DNA of 64,000 nucleotides, taken from the NCBI RefSeq assembly GCF_019320115.1, contig NC_089593.1:37983474-38047473 (forward strand). The letters run 5' to 3'. Positions 11,526 through 21,575 of this stretch are shown here, piece after piece. Position 1 is the first letter of the stretch; each line of letters opens with the position of its first letter. The notes beneath the pieces were generated by a model. It saw only the letters and a list, made by a program, of their open reading frames with translations. It was not told where the DNA came from and did not search any database. The stretch is from Miscanthus floridulus (Eukaryota > Streptophyta > Magnoliopsida > Poales > Poaceae). A program made the translations under genes and the position numbers.

Positions 11526-12752
11526 ATGGTTCAGCCTCCTAATCCCAAGAGAAGGTCCCTTACCTCTCCCTGATTGGATATCTAGCCTGCCAGAGGATCT
11601 CCTCGAGTCCATCGGGCAGCGTCTCGCGTTAGGCCACGACGCGACGTTCTTCCGATCTGCTTGCTCCCCATGGCGCGCCGCCGTCCCGTTCGCGACCTTC
11701 GGGCTACTCCTGCTGCTCCCGTTCGACCCTGACTCGGACCGTGTCGGCTTCTACTGCGTCCCAAAGAAAAAGGTCGTGTCCAAGACGCTGCCTGACGTGC
11801 GCGGCAAGGAGGCATGCGACTCCTCATGTGGGTGGCTGGCGCTCATGGACGAGGCGACATCTATGACGCTGCTAAATCCATTTGCCGGTGCCCCGTGCGC
11901 CCCCGCGTTGAGCTCCCGCCAGCAGACGAACACGTCGCGGCGGCGGCCTCATCAGAACACGTGTCTAGGGTCTACGACCGGTGGGTCCTCCATCCCACCG
12001 ACGGCTATGGGGACGCGAATGCCGCAGGCAGAGCCATCAAGCTAGAAGACATGATGGACGTGTTCTTCCGTGAGATCGTGCTCTCGGCACCGCCTAACGC
12101 CGCCGACCGCGAGTGCGTGGCCATGGCCATGCTTGGGTGCTCCATGGAGGTCGTGTTCTACCGGCTTAGAGTCGACAGCGCATGGACGCTGCTCAACACC
12201 AAACTAGAGTTCTCCGTGGGGTCTATAGTCCACTGCCAAGACAAGTTCTTGGCGATCGACTGCACTGGAGAAATCTCCGTTTGCAGCAGCAACGCCGGCG
12301 GCGCTACTGCAATCGCGACACTGCTGCCATCGCTGTCGCCACCTACGGAGCTCTGTCACCGCAGCTACCTAGAATCAAACGGTGAGCTGCACATTGTGGG
12401 TGCCATGGTGAGCACGTTCCACGAGACACATAGCTTCACCTACTGCAGCGCGATCTACAAGTGCAACATCCACGACCGTACGCTGGAGTGGTTCAGGGTG
12501 AGGGACATCGGTGATCAGACAATGTTCGTATCTAAACATTTCAATGAAAGCTTCAGTGGAACAAGTGTATCCAAGTACAAGGAGAATAAAATCTACATGT
12601 CTAAGCCATTGTATGGGGATCCATATGACTTGGTCCATCGACTGGAGATCGTTGATATTGCTACCAGCGCATTCAAAGTGAAGCCCGTTCAGAAAAAGAT
12701 GCAGGGTTCCGAGGCTCTAGGTTGAATTCGACCTAATCTCTGGAAGCTCTAG
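11526..12752 (+). pseudogene. F-box/DUF295 protein pseudogene, copy 1
   Basis: An ATG at 11526 opens with MVQPPNPKRRS. A one-base surplus near 11568 shifts the frame into the F-box, which reads SLPEDLLESIGQRL, then FRSACSPWRAAVPF. The DUF295 body follows with CGWLALMDEA and LLNPFAGA. A further +1 shift at about 11890-11900, located by comparison with copy 2, moves to the long 3' frame, which ends GDPYDLVHRLEIVDIA and GSEALG. There a TGA at 12723-12725 replaces the Trp codon seen in copy 2, eight codons before the ancestral TAG. Intact family members are substrate adaptors of SCF ubiquitin ligases. Two frameshifts and one nonsense change make this copy non-functional. The gene is intronless, as is usual in the family. 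Confidence 0.85.
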
Positions 12753-13594
12753 AGTTTGTGAGCCTGCGACGTCGCGCATTCCGTGATTGTGTTAAATTCA
12801 TAAACTTTGCTTTTTGGATTAAATGTCACTTTAACGTTGGTATTTAATTTAACAGTATTGTTATCTTATCGTGCGATCCGTGTGCTTTTAATATAAATTG
12901 TTAGTTATCCCATAGCAACGCACGAGCACGCTACCTAGTCTAATAAAAAGGTATTGTCCACATGCAGGTTTTTGGGTGTGTCTTATGTGCACAAACAGAG
13001 AGCAACCTGATGATACTGATGTTGTTAATCGAAAGAAAAATTTTCCCTATGCTGCTTTATGTAGTAATTGTTTTTTTTATAGGAGGGCCTCTAAGGCTTG
13101 GTTTAGTTCCTAAAAATTTTCACCCCAAACTATCACATCGAATTTTGCGGCACATGCATGGAGTATTAAATATAGACGAAAAAAAACTAATTGCACAGTT
13201 TGGTTGGAAATCGCGAGACGAATGTTTTAAGACTAATTAGTCCATGATTAGCCATAAGTGCTACAGTAACTAACATGCGCTAATGATGGATTACTATGGC
13301 TTAATAAATTCGTCTCGCAGTTTCCAGGCGAGCTATGTAATTAGTTTTTTTTATTAGTATCCGAAAATCCCTTCCGATATCCCAAAACATCTAATGTGAT
13401 ATTCAAAAATTTTTATTTCGCGAACTAAACACAGCCTAATTGTTGGAAGCAGCAGGTGCAGCTCTAATCATTACGCAGTTGTGCTGCATTTGAAAATCGA
13501 AATTGGTTGTGAAGTCAAAAGCCCATGGGCCGGGAACGGGAGGCCTCTGGAATCTGGATGCTGCACGCACGGTCGCACCCAAACCCTACCTAAT
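12753..13594. repeat. 3' flank of duplicated F-box unit, copy 1 (interrupted by a MITE)
   Basis: The sequence downstream of the F-box stop, including GTTAAATTCATAAACTTTG and the block ending CGCACCCAAACCCTAC, recurs at 15708-16186 after copy 2. The duplicated unit therefore extends about 480 bp past the gene. In this copy a 342-bp MITE splits it at 13095. The match stops abruptly at 13588-13594, where another repeat begins. Confidence 0.85.
13095..13436. mobile_element. Tourist-like (PIF/Harbinger) MITE with TAA target duplication
   Basis: The ends are GGCTTGGTTTAGTTCC and, read inward from the right, GGCTGTGTTTAGTTCG. The element is flanked by TAA at 13092-13094 and 13437-13439. The paralogous flank at about 16030-16040 reads CCTCTAATTG with no insert, giving the empty site directly. 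A 3-bp TWA duplication is typical of PIF/Harbinger elements. The interior includes ACTAATTGCACAGTTTGG, a signature of an abundant grass MITE. No coding capacity. Confidence 0.9.
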
Positions 13595-13830
13595 TTTTTA
13601 CTATTTGACTTTTTTTTGAATAAAACTTATATTTGGTCTCCTGAGAGACTTACACTCATCTTTAGACCCTAAGGGTCGGCGCCATGAGTATTGGCGCCGA
13701 GGTAACATGTCTCGGCGCCACAGAACTTGACGCCGAGGTGTCTAGCCGTGCCGTGGCAGATATCTCGACGCCAGAATCCATGGCGCCAAGCTCGGCGCCA
13801 CATATCTCGGCGCCGAGGTACCAGCTTCAA
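13592..13830. repeat. Dispersed repeat with GGCGCC palindromes, copy 2
   Basis: It begins TTTTTTACTATTTGAC-like, shares ACTCATCTTTAGACCC with copy 1 at 11036-11330, then carries several GGCGCC hexamers between 13679 and 13818. It starts where the duplicated F-box flank ends, so it marks an insertion or recombination boundary. The right edge is uncertain. The sequence to about 14365 is GC-rich, without a gene I recognise. Confidence 0.6.
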
Positions 13831-14365
13831 ATCCTGCGGCCAAGTGAAGAGAGAGAGGTGGGGCGCCCGGACAGAGGCGACGTTGGAGACCAGGCGCTCG
13901 CGCCACATGCGTGCACAGCCTACCAGGCGCGTAGCCCGGCGCCCGAGCCAACCAGCAGCCTGCAGCGCCGGTTCGTCGTGCTTCGTTTCCCGCGCCCGTT
14001 TGCAAAAACCACCGGGTACATGGGTGGCACGCTTCGGTCTCACTGCCGTGTTGCCTGACCTACGCCCTACGAGCCCCTCTCCACGCAGGCACGCTCACTG
14101 TTCGTTCACATGTTCAGCTGGCCTTTGCCCGCTGCTGTGGCGGGCTGCAACTAGTATGTCTACAATAATTCTACAGTGACCATGCGCGTGCCACGCGCGC
14201 CGCATGCGCACAAGCTAGATGGCTAGACCCGTCTATCTTGTCGGGCTGCCTTAAACTGTTTCTTCAAACTGTTGCTGCTGTGGTCTACACTGCTCCGTCC
14301 AACGAAAACCCACTCCATCACTAGGGAAAGGCCACGAATCAAAGCCGAACTGCCGAAGGACGAAG

Positions 14366-14788
14366 GCTCAGTAGGGGGTAAAACCCCTCATGTTTCACTA
14401 AAAAAATTGTAGATCTTGATACAGATATGCAACGGATACTGAAGTCGTCCTTCGTTCAGACTGAATGTCAAGAAATATTAGTACTATTTACACCCCTAAT
14501 TCTAATACCGGTCATCATTTTTCTGTGGGAATTGCAAGATGGTCTAACACTGTGGGAAAGATATTTAGAATCATCTTCTCAAAGCTATCGCTTTAACCCT
14601 ATGGTTCATTCTCTTTTTGTATACTTTTTTATAATACTTATAACATGTTTTGACTGTTTAATAACTTATGTTGACCTTGCAAGCTTATTTGGCCGCTTGG
14701 GATTTGACGCTCATGGCGGCACCACTGTGATATTCTGATCCATGCAAGTATGCAACAACCCCTGTGAATATTTTCTTCTTTGAGCAAG
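14366..14788. repeat. Repeat R, copy 1 (about 422 bp), replacing the 5' end of F-box copy 2
   Basis: From CTCAGTAGGGGGTAAAACCCC to TTCTTTGAGCAAG this block is nearly identical to 28050-28470 beside the PPR pseudogene. It begins with a GGGG-TAAAA-CCCC hairpin. The two copies share sharp left and right edges. No terminal inverted repeat or target duplication is obvious. The superfamily is unknown, and a duplicated host segment is an alternative. Open frames across it have no recognisable domain. Confidence 0.75.
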
Positions 14789-15707
14789 TGGGTGGCTGGC
14801 GTTCATGGACGAGACGTCCGTGACGCTGCTGAATCCATTCGCCGGTGCCCGTGCCCCACGCGTTGAGCTCCCACCAACAGGCGAACACGTCGCGGTGGCG
14901 TCCTCATCGGAACGCGTGTCTAGGGTCCACGGCCGGTGGGTCCTCCATCCCAGCAACGGCTACGGGGACGCGGATGCCGCAGGCAGAGCCATCAAGCTAG
15001 AAGACATGAGGGACGTGTTCTTCCGTGAGATCGTGCTCTCGGCGCCGCCTGACGTCGCCGGCCGCGAGTGCGTGGCCATGGCCATGCTTGGGTGCTCCAT
15101 GGAGGTCGCGTTCTACCGGGTTGGAGTCGACAGCGCATGGACGCTGCTCGACACCAAACTAGAGTTCTCCGTGGAGTCCATCGTCCACTACCAAGACAAG
15201 TTCTTGGCAATCGACTGCACTGGAGAAATCTCCGTCTACAGCAGCAACACCGGCGGCGCTTCTCCAATCGCGACGCTGCTGCCATCGCTGTCGCCACCTA
15301 CGGAGCTCTGCCACCGCAGCTACCTAGAATCAAACGGTGAGCTGCACATTATGGGTGCCATGGTGAGCACGTTCCACGAGACACAGAGCTTCACCTACAG
15401 CAGCGCGATCTACAAGTGCAAGCTCCACGACCGTACGCCGGAGTGGTCCAGGGTGAGGGATATCGGTGATCAGACACTGTTCGTATCTAAACATTTCAAT
15501 GAAAGCTTAAGTAGAACAAGTGTATCCAAGTACAAGGAGAACAAAATCTACATGTCTCCGCCATTGTATGGGGATCCATACGACTTGGTCCATCGACTGG
15601 AGATCGTTGATATTGCTATCGGCGCATCCGAAATGAAGCCCGTCCAGGAAAAGATGCAGGATTCCGAGGCTCTAGGTTGGATTCGACCAAATCTCTGGAA
15701 GCTCTAG
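14787..15707 (+). pseudogene. F-box/DUF295 protein pseudogene, copy 2 (5' truncated)
   Basis: This copy starts mid-gene at the codons for GWLAFMDETSVTLLNPF and runs open to the native end WIRPNLWKL and TAG. The F-box and first 100 or so codons of the family are missing. Repeat R stands in their place, so no proper start exists. The remaining DUF295 frame is uninterrupted over about 300 codons and closely matches copy 1. It keeps GDPYDLVHRLEIVDIA and the final Trp that copy 1 lost. A shortened protein from an internal Met could be made but would lack the Skp1-binding F-box. I call it a truncated pseudogene. Confidence 0.82.
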
Positions 15708-16186
15708 AGTTTGTGAGCCTGCAATGCCGCGCACTCCGTGACTGTGTTAAATTCATAAACTTTGCATTTTAGATTAAATGTTAATTTAACGTTAATATTT
15801 AATTTAACAGTATTGTTATCTTATCGTACGATCCGTATGTTTTTAGTATAAATTGTTAGTTATCCCGTAGCAACGCACGGACATGCTACCTAGTCTAATA
15901 AAAAGGTATTGTCCACATGCAGGTTTTTGGGTGCACAAACAGAGAGCAACCTGACGATACTGATGTTGTTAATCGAAAGAAAATTTTTCCCTATGCTGCT
16001 TTATGTAGTAATTGTTTTTTTATAGGAGGACCTCTAATTGTTGGAAGCAGCAGGTGCAGCTCTAATCATTACGCAGTTGTGCTGCATTTGAAAATCGAAA
16101 TTGGTTGTGAAGTCAAAAGCCCATGGGCCGGGAACGGGAGGCCTCTGGAATCTGGATGCTGCACGCACGGTCGCACCCAAACCCTA
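15708..16186. repeat. 3' flank of duplicated F-box unit, copy 2 (uninterrupted)
   Basis: It matches 12753-13594 minus the Tourist-like MITE. Identity ends after CCCAAACCCTAC at about 16185. From there the sequence leads into the 5' region of the F-box/FBD pseudogene, which copy 1 does not have. Confidence 0.85.
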
Positions 16187-16251
16187 CGGAGCTTCAGCCA
16201 GCCGTGGTGTTTTCCCTTTCCGCGCCCCCAATCAACTCACCGGCCGGCGGC

Positions 16252-18117
16252 CATGGAGACTCTGGCGGCGGCTCGCCGTGCCAAGAGAAGGAAGCTGGAG
16301 GCAGCCGAGAGCCCGGAACAGGAGAGCGAAGCAAACATCTTGCCGCTACTAGCGACGAGTGCGCCTGATTCCAGTCCTCCTGCAACCTTGGGAGACGAAC
16401 CCGGAGCCGGCGTAGAGGAAGAAGATGGGGTCGACCGAATCAGCCGCCTCCCGGACGCCATTATCGGTGAGGTCATCTCTCTCCTCCCCACCAAGGATGC
16501 CGCCGGCCCGCACCCAAATCCTCGCCACCCGGTGGCGCCATCTCTGGCGCTCCGCCCCTCTCAACCTCGACGGCGGTGACCTCCTCGTCACCATCAATGT
16601 CGTCTCCCGCATCGTCTCTGCCCACCGTGGCCCCGGCCGCCGCTTTCGCTTCCCCGCACAACACCTACAGGACCACCCCGCCACTGTGGATGCTTGGCTC
16701 CGATCCCCCGCCCTCGACAGCCTCCAGGAGATTGACTGCTTTGCGACGGATGGGTTGAAACTGCCACCTCCGCCGGCATCTACCTTCCGGTTCTCGTCGC
16801 CACTTTCAGCCATTGCCACCTCTCTGACGACATCACCCAGTCGCTTCAGTTCCCCCGGCTCAAGAAGCTCGCACTTCAACGGGTCATCATTTCGGAGGAT
16901 TCCCTGCATAGCATCATTGCTGCTTCTCCCGTCCTCGAGGGCTTGCTGCTTCGCAGAATCTTTGGCTGCCGCTGTGTCAGGATCAACTCAGCTAGCCTTA
17001 CAAGCATTGGGGTGAGTGCTGTGTATGACGGAACAATGACCATCTTAGAAGAATTCATTGTCGAGGATGCCCCTTGCCTTAAAAGGATTCTGTATCATCG
17101 ATCACCACGAACGGGCACGGGACTACGAGTATCAGTTATTTCAGCACCTAATCTGGAGACCTTGGGTTGCCTGAGTTATGCTGATGGGGGCTCTTCCAGG
17201 CTCGCTTTGGGCTCAACGATTATTGAGGTACCTCTTGGTTTTCTACCTCTTGCCTACAGGTTCTGAGTTGCTTTTCTGTGTGCAGAAAAAAACTTGAAAA
17301 TATCGAATTTTATAAATGTGCCGACGCATGTTTCGTGCAGCCATGCCGCATAAAGGAATTCTGGATCATTAACTCGACAATGCCGGCATGTACTATCAAG
17401 ATTTTAGCAGTCTATATTTCTAATCTTAGCCTGGATGTGATTATTAACTTAATGAGATGCTTCCCATGCTTGGAGAAGTTGTATATCCAGGTATACATAC
17501 TAAACTAGTAAATTCATTGTGTTCATATATTCTTTGGATCTGGTTTACTATTCTGTCAATTCTTCTTGAATTGGTTGTGTTTGTATACTGTTTTTTTTTC
17601 CTTTTAAGTCATGCCAGGATGGAGACAAGAATTTATGGCGCTGTAAACATCGTAATCTTATCAAAGGCCTTGACATCCGTCTCAAGACAGTTGTGTTGAA
17701 TAAGTATTATCGAGGCATAAAGTCACAAGTTAACTTTGGGGGCGTTTAGTTCCCACCAAAATCCAAACTTTGGCACTATGCAAAAAGAAGATTTCCCATC
17801 ACATCAAACTTGTGGTACATGCATAGAGTACTAAATGTTAACGAAATCAAAAACTAATTGCACAGTTTGGTTGTACTTTACGAGACGAACGTTTTGAGCC
17901 TAATTAGTCAACGATTAGGCAATTATTACAAAATATAAACGAAATGCTAGCTTTGACCACCTAAACAAGGGCTTTCCAACATTCTTGGTACTGAACGCAA
18001 AGATGCTGGAGTCACTGACATTTCAATGTGACTGTGACTGCTAGATTTCTTGCAGAGCAGCATCAGCTGCTCTCCAGCTGGAGAAAAGGGCTTCAAGATG
18101 CGCTCGGTTTTATTTTA
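16252..18117 (+). pseudogene. F-box/LRR/FBD protein pseudogene
   Basis: The start METLAAARRAKRRKLEAAE at 16252 leads to the F-box [19 protein letters not shown] (about 16428-16490). A +1 shift at about 16500-16510 precedes [19 protein letters not shown]. Another shift near 16790-16810 precedes [19 protein letters not shown] and the leucine-rich part. A probable GT-AG intron at 17226-17284 joins to KKLENIEFYKCADACF. A later exon holds [19 protein letters not shown] of the FBD domain, which a 235-bp MITE interrupts at 17738. After the MITE the frame resumes at LVLNAKMLESLTFQC and ends around EKRASRCARFYF. Intact proteins recruit substrates to SCF ubiquitin ligases. Two shifts and the insertion argue strongly for loss of function. 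Confidence 0.83.
17738..17972. mobile_element. Tourist-like MITE inside the FBD domain
   Basis: The left end GGGGGCGTTTAGTTCCC and right end CTAAACAAGGGC are imperfect inverted repeats. The interior ACTAATTGCACAGTTTGGTTG matches the MITE at 13095. TTT flanks it on both sides (17735-17737 and 17973-17975). Removing the element and one TTT restores the codons for Val-Asn-Phe-Pro-Thr-Phe in the FBD pseudogene. Confidence 0.85.
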
Positions 18118-18370
18118 CTAAAAGGTGTCGCCACGAGTTTTTGCATATCAATCATGCTGATTTGTCTATAAGCGATCCCTTTGAATGTGTTGAAGCAGGG
18201 GGTGGTGCATGCCTATCCTTAGTTACTGCCTGACTCTGTACGCCTGTTTGTTGTTAAATTTGATGAGGTCTATTCTTTTTTCTAGTGTTGAAATAGGGGG
18301 TTGCTAAATGAACTGTCTATTGTAAGATTTGTGTAATTGTGGCAGTCTGACATAGCCACAGTTGGGACTT

Positions 18371-18499
18371 GGCCCTGTTCGTTTGTCTTATAATCCGTAT
18401 TTTTCAGCTTGTTTTTTTGGTCGGAATAGTATTTTTCTCTCACAACAAATCAGCCGAAACAGTGTTTCGGCTTGTTTTTTCAGCAAAGCGAACGGGGCC
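18371..18499. mobile_element. hAT-like MITE
   Basis: GGCCCTGTTCG at the left and CGAACGGGGCC at the right are near-perfect inverted repeats around a 129-bp element containing ATTTTTCTCTCACAACAAATC. An 8-bp target duplication is not evident. It lies between the FBD pseudogene and GSTZ copy 2. Confidence 0.8.
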
Positions 18500-19119
18500 G
18501 CTAATCTATAATCCACTAAATCTTCATGCATAAGTTATTGGCAATGTTTGAGTTTGCTGGTTGCATGTAATATTGTTATAGTCTTGGTTAATAAAGTAGA
18601 GCTAGTGTCGAAATATCACTTTGTTTAAAATGTTCTTTTATTTGACCTTTATTAATTGTGCTCAGTAGTGCAACAGGCCACTCAATTACCAATTTGGTCT
18701 TAAATTTAGCTTATGGCGTAAACTAGAGCCCAAAATTTCGTTTGGTTGTTTGTTGGGCTCGTCGATGAATCACGGCTCAGCCTATTGGACTAAGGTGCAT
18801 TTTAACGCGATGGCGCAAGCTCAAAGCCTGAGCCGGTGGGGCGGCTTAGCGCGAGCTAAAACGATGGATTGAAAGGCCAGGCTGAAGCGACGAATCCACC
18901 AAAGCATATTTGGAGCTTCAAATATTTTGAGCGAGTTTAAGAATTTTCTAGTACAGCACGATTCCAAAATATCTCTAGTTCCTTTTTGTAACACGCCTCC
19001 ACACTAGGTGGACGAAGCAACAACTTCATTTACTTCAAACGTCCTAATTATTTTCAATCTCTACAGGCATAATTATTTTGAATCTGTACAGGCATCTTTC
19101 TGAACATGGCTGCAGATTT

Positions 19120-19281
19120 ATTTATTTTTTCGAGAGTGTGTCCTTATAACACGTATTTAATTAAAGGGGAGCATACCCAGTGTAGAGAGCTCTCGTTCTG
19201 TGCGGAGTTTGGGGAAGGAACAACATCCCCAAGTAATCCATAGATTACCGTGGAAGGATGGATGTCAACGCGACCCAAGTA
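19120..19281. mobile_element. Au-SINE-like sequence between 49-bp direct repeats
   Basis: The core CCAGTGTAGAGAGCTCTCG and GTTTGGGGAAGGA resembles the tRNA-derived Au SINE of grasses. The 49-bp segments at 19071-19119 and 19282-19330, starting AATTATTTTGAATCT, flank it in direct orientation. That is longer than a usual SINE target duplication. It lies in the 3' UTR region of GSTZ copy 2, ending a few bases from the stop codon. SINE identity is from memory of the family signature. Confidence 0.5.
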
Positions 19282-19334
19282 AATTATTTTGAATCTCTAC
19301 AGGCATCTATCTGAACATGGCTGCAGATTTCATT

Positions 19335-21575
19335 TCAGTATGGGGACGCAGGCGCATCTGGCTGTTTTTCAGGAGCCGCTACTTGAAATGCTGGGATCTC
19401 CATATAGGCTTTGTAGAACCTCTCCAAAAGAGGGTAGTTTGACTGCACAAAGCAACCGCTTCTATGCATTAGTTTTCTGGCTTCTGAGCATTGCTCAGGA
19501 GAAATGATTTTACATCTAGATAGAGGTGATGTCAGGATTCATATCGTACCATATCAATTTGGAAGCGTGTCACGCCTGCATGGATCTGGGGCGCAAGAAA
19601 CACATCTGCCTGTTCAAGAGCACAAACCACACAGCAGCAGATATTTGGTAACATCCAATGTGAAACAATGCAATAATTGAAGTACCAAGGTTCATATTAA
19701 ATTGATCACCAAGTAAATAAATTCAGGAAGCACTCTAGAGCAAATGGACAGAACCAGTGCAACAGGAACCTTTTAGGCACAAGGAAGATGAACAGGACTA
19801 GTCTAAAGCACTAACCAGTTGGACTTCGTCTCCAGTAGCATATTTACTGTCACAACCTTCCAGAAGTTTTTCGATTGCTGAGCAAATCCAGGGGAAAAGT
19901 CATAGTGGGTACACACAAAATATATGCAACAAAAAGTAAGGACAAGAGAGTATGAAAGAAACTGACAAAGGCCAAGTTTATTAGGTGTTACAAGGAAATG
20001 CCATCTGTAATGGTACACCATATTTCTACCCAATTTTCAGAGGCGTACTCAAGGAAGAGCGATATGCAATGACCAAAAAACAATTCAATTACAGAGTGCA
20101 ACAAATCACACCTTTAAATCCCTTGTCGGTGTAATTCCGAACAATCTGAAGGCTCTCATCTGAGCCTAACTTGCCATCAAGCAGACCCTGCCATGGGAAT
20201 AGCATAAACCATAGATCATTACATCAATACTGATAAAGGAAACACAATATTTCATTAACAGTCATTGGTTGTAATGAACCCACAATTACTGCATAACATT
20301 GAAGAGGTTGAATGCTCGAACACACTATATTTGCAATCTGCAGAGAAGTAAGAAACATCCATCATCCATATGGCATTGGTGATTTACAATGTTAGATGTG
20401 TACACTTGAGATGATCCTGGGACCCTGTTGGTCCTTTGTTCCTTTATTAGTTATTTAAAAGTGAGTATTACTTGCAAAATACAGGCTCTCAAAAAAAAGT
20501 TGCAAAATAAAGCATGGATATCTTATTAAATACTTGAATACCCTGTAGTCTTGTAATTTCAAAAACCTTAAGAAAACCTTAGTTTTCATACCATAAAACC
20601 TCTCGAGTATTTGGGTACCTGCAGATTTATAGCTTTCTTTTTGAGATCTTGAGGCAGAAGAGGGTGTTGAGGATATTTGTCTTCAAGATACTAAACAGAA
20701 AGCAAGAAGTTTGTCAATAATACTGAAGTGGCAATTTAAAGATCAAGAAATTAAAGAAGAATATAGCTCACCAATATGATTGCCAGGGAGTCACAAACAA
20801 CAAAATCTCCATCAACCAATGCTGGGACATACTTGATTGGATTGATCTTTTCATAATCTACAATGGGGTCACAATTATCGGAACAATTATAGTTAATGTT
20901 AACAACTTAATAGTTACATTTCTTTCCCTCCATGTATCACACCTTTCAGACATAAAGTTGATGTATGTATGTAATACAAGATTATTTGTATTGCTAACCT
21001 AGATCGGTCCGTGTCACAGCCCTGTACTCATAATCCACACCTTCATCACAGAGAAATTGGAACAATTAGTTCACAGAAAAAGTAATGATTAAATGACAAG
21101 CAATAGAACAAGAAGCTTTAATCTTGCGTGCTTCAACTTGCAGTCAAACTTGAGTAGTCTACCGTCGGAGCATTTACAGAACTTTATTACTAAGTTGGAT
21201 TCACACATACTTCTTTTCTGTCCATCGATTAATTAGAACATTACCATATATATAATGCATTTCTCACGAGCTACATAGTCAAAAGACAGGTGAAGATCTG
21301 CACAATCAACTTGCTTTATCTCATGTAACTAGCCACCGATTTCCCCCAAAATCTATCGAACTGATTAATAGATCAAGAAAAGGACACATTGTCCCGAACT
21401 CCCCATCTCCCGGTAACGAGACTTCTGTTTTGGGCAAGATTCGCGCGTCGTCTGTGGAGCAGGAAACCAGAGCCAGCGGTTTGATCCAGTTACCTTTGAG
21501 GTTGAGGGCGATCCGGACTCGGAAGGAGCAGGAGCTGATCCACGCGCTGTACAGGATGGGCTTCGACGCCGCCAT
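19335..21575 (-). CDS. GSTZ: Zeta-class glutathione S-transferase / maleylacetoacetate isomerase, copy 2
   Basis: Nine exons join into 213 codons without a stop or frame break: 21494-21575, 20999-21040, 20772-20857, 20619-20690, 20284-20337, 20112-20187, 19816-19877, 19550-19609 and 19335-19442. All introns have GT-AG ends. The start [16 protein letters not shown] leads to [11 protein letters not shown] at residues 14-24, so the usual His or Trp after SSCS is Phe. Exon 2 is one codon shorter than in copy 1: AVTRTDL instead of SVNPRTDP. The remaining hallmarks are kept: [28 protein letters not shown] and [16 protein letters not shown]. Identity to copy 1 is roughly three quarters by eye. It is expected to be a glutathione-dependent isomerase or transferase; the motif changes could alter activity. 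Confidence 0.92.

Noticed and set aside
13669..14179. Arg/Ala-rich open frames on both strands
   Set aside because: They arise from GC-rich repeats in several frames at once and resemble no protein I know.
14427..14738. Hydrophobic 103-codon frame in repeat R
   Set aside because: It is present in both copies but has no recognisable domain; AT-rich sequence gives hydrophobic frames by chance.
14687..14760. A Helitron end at the GGGG-TAAAA-CCCC hairpin of repeat R
   Set aside because: The hairpin is too close to any CTRR-like end and no clear TC start or AT target is seen; not enough for a call.
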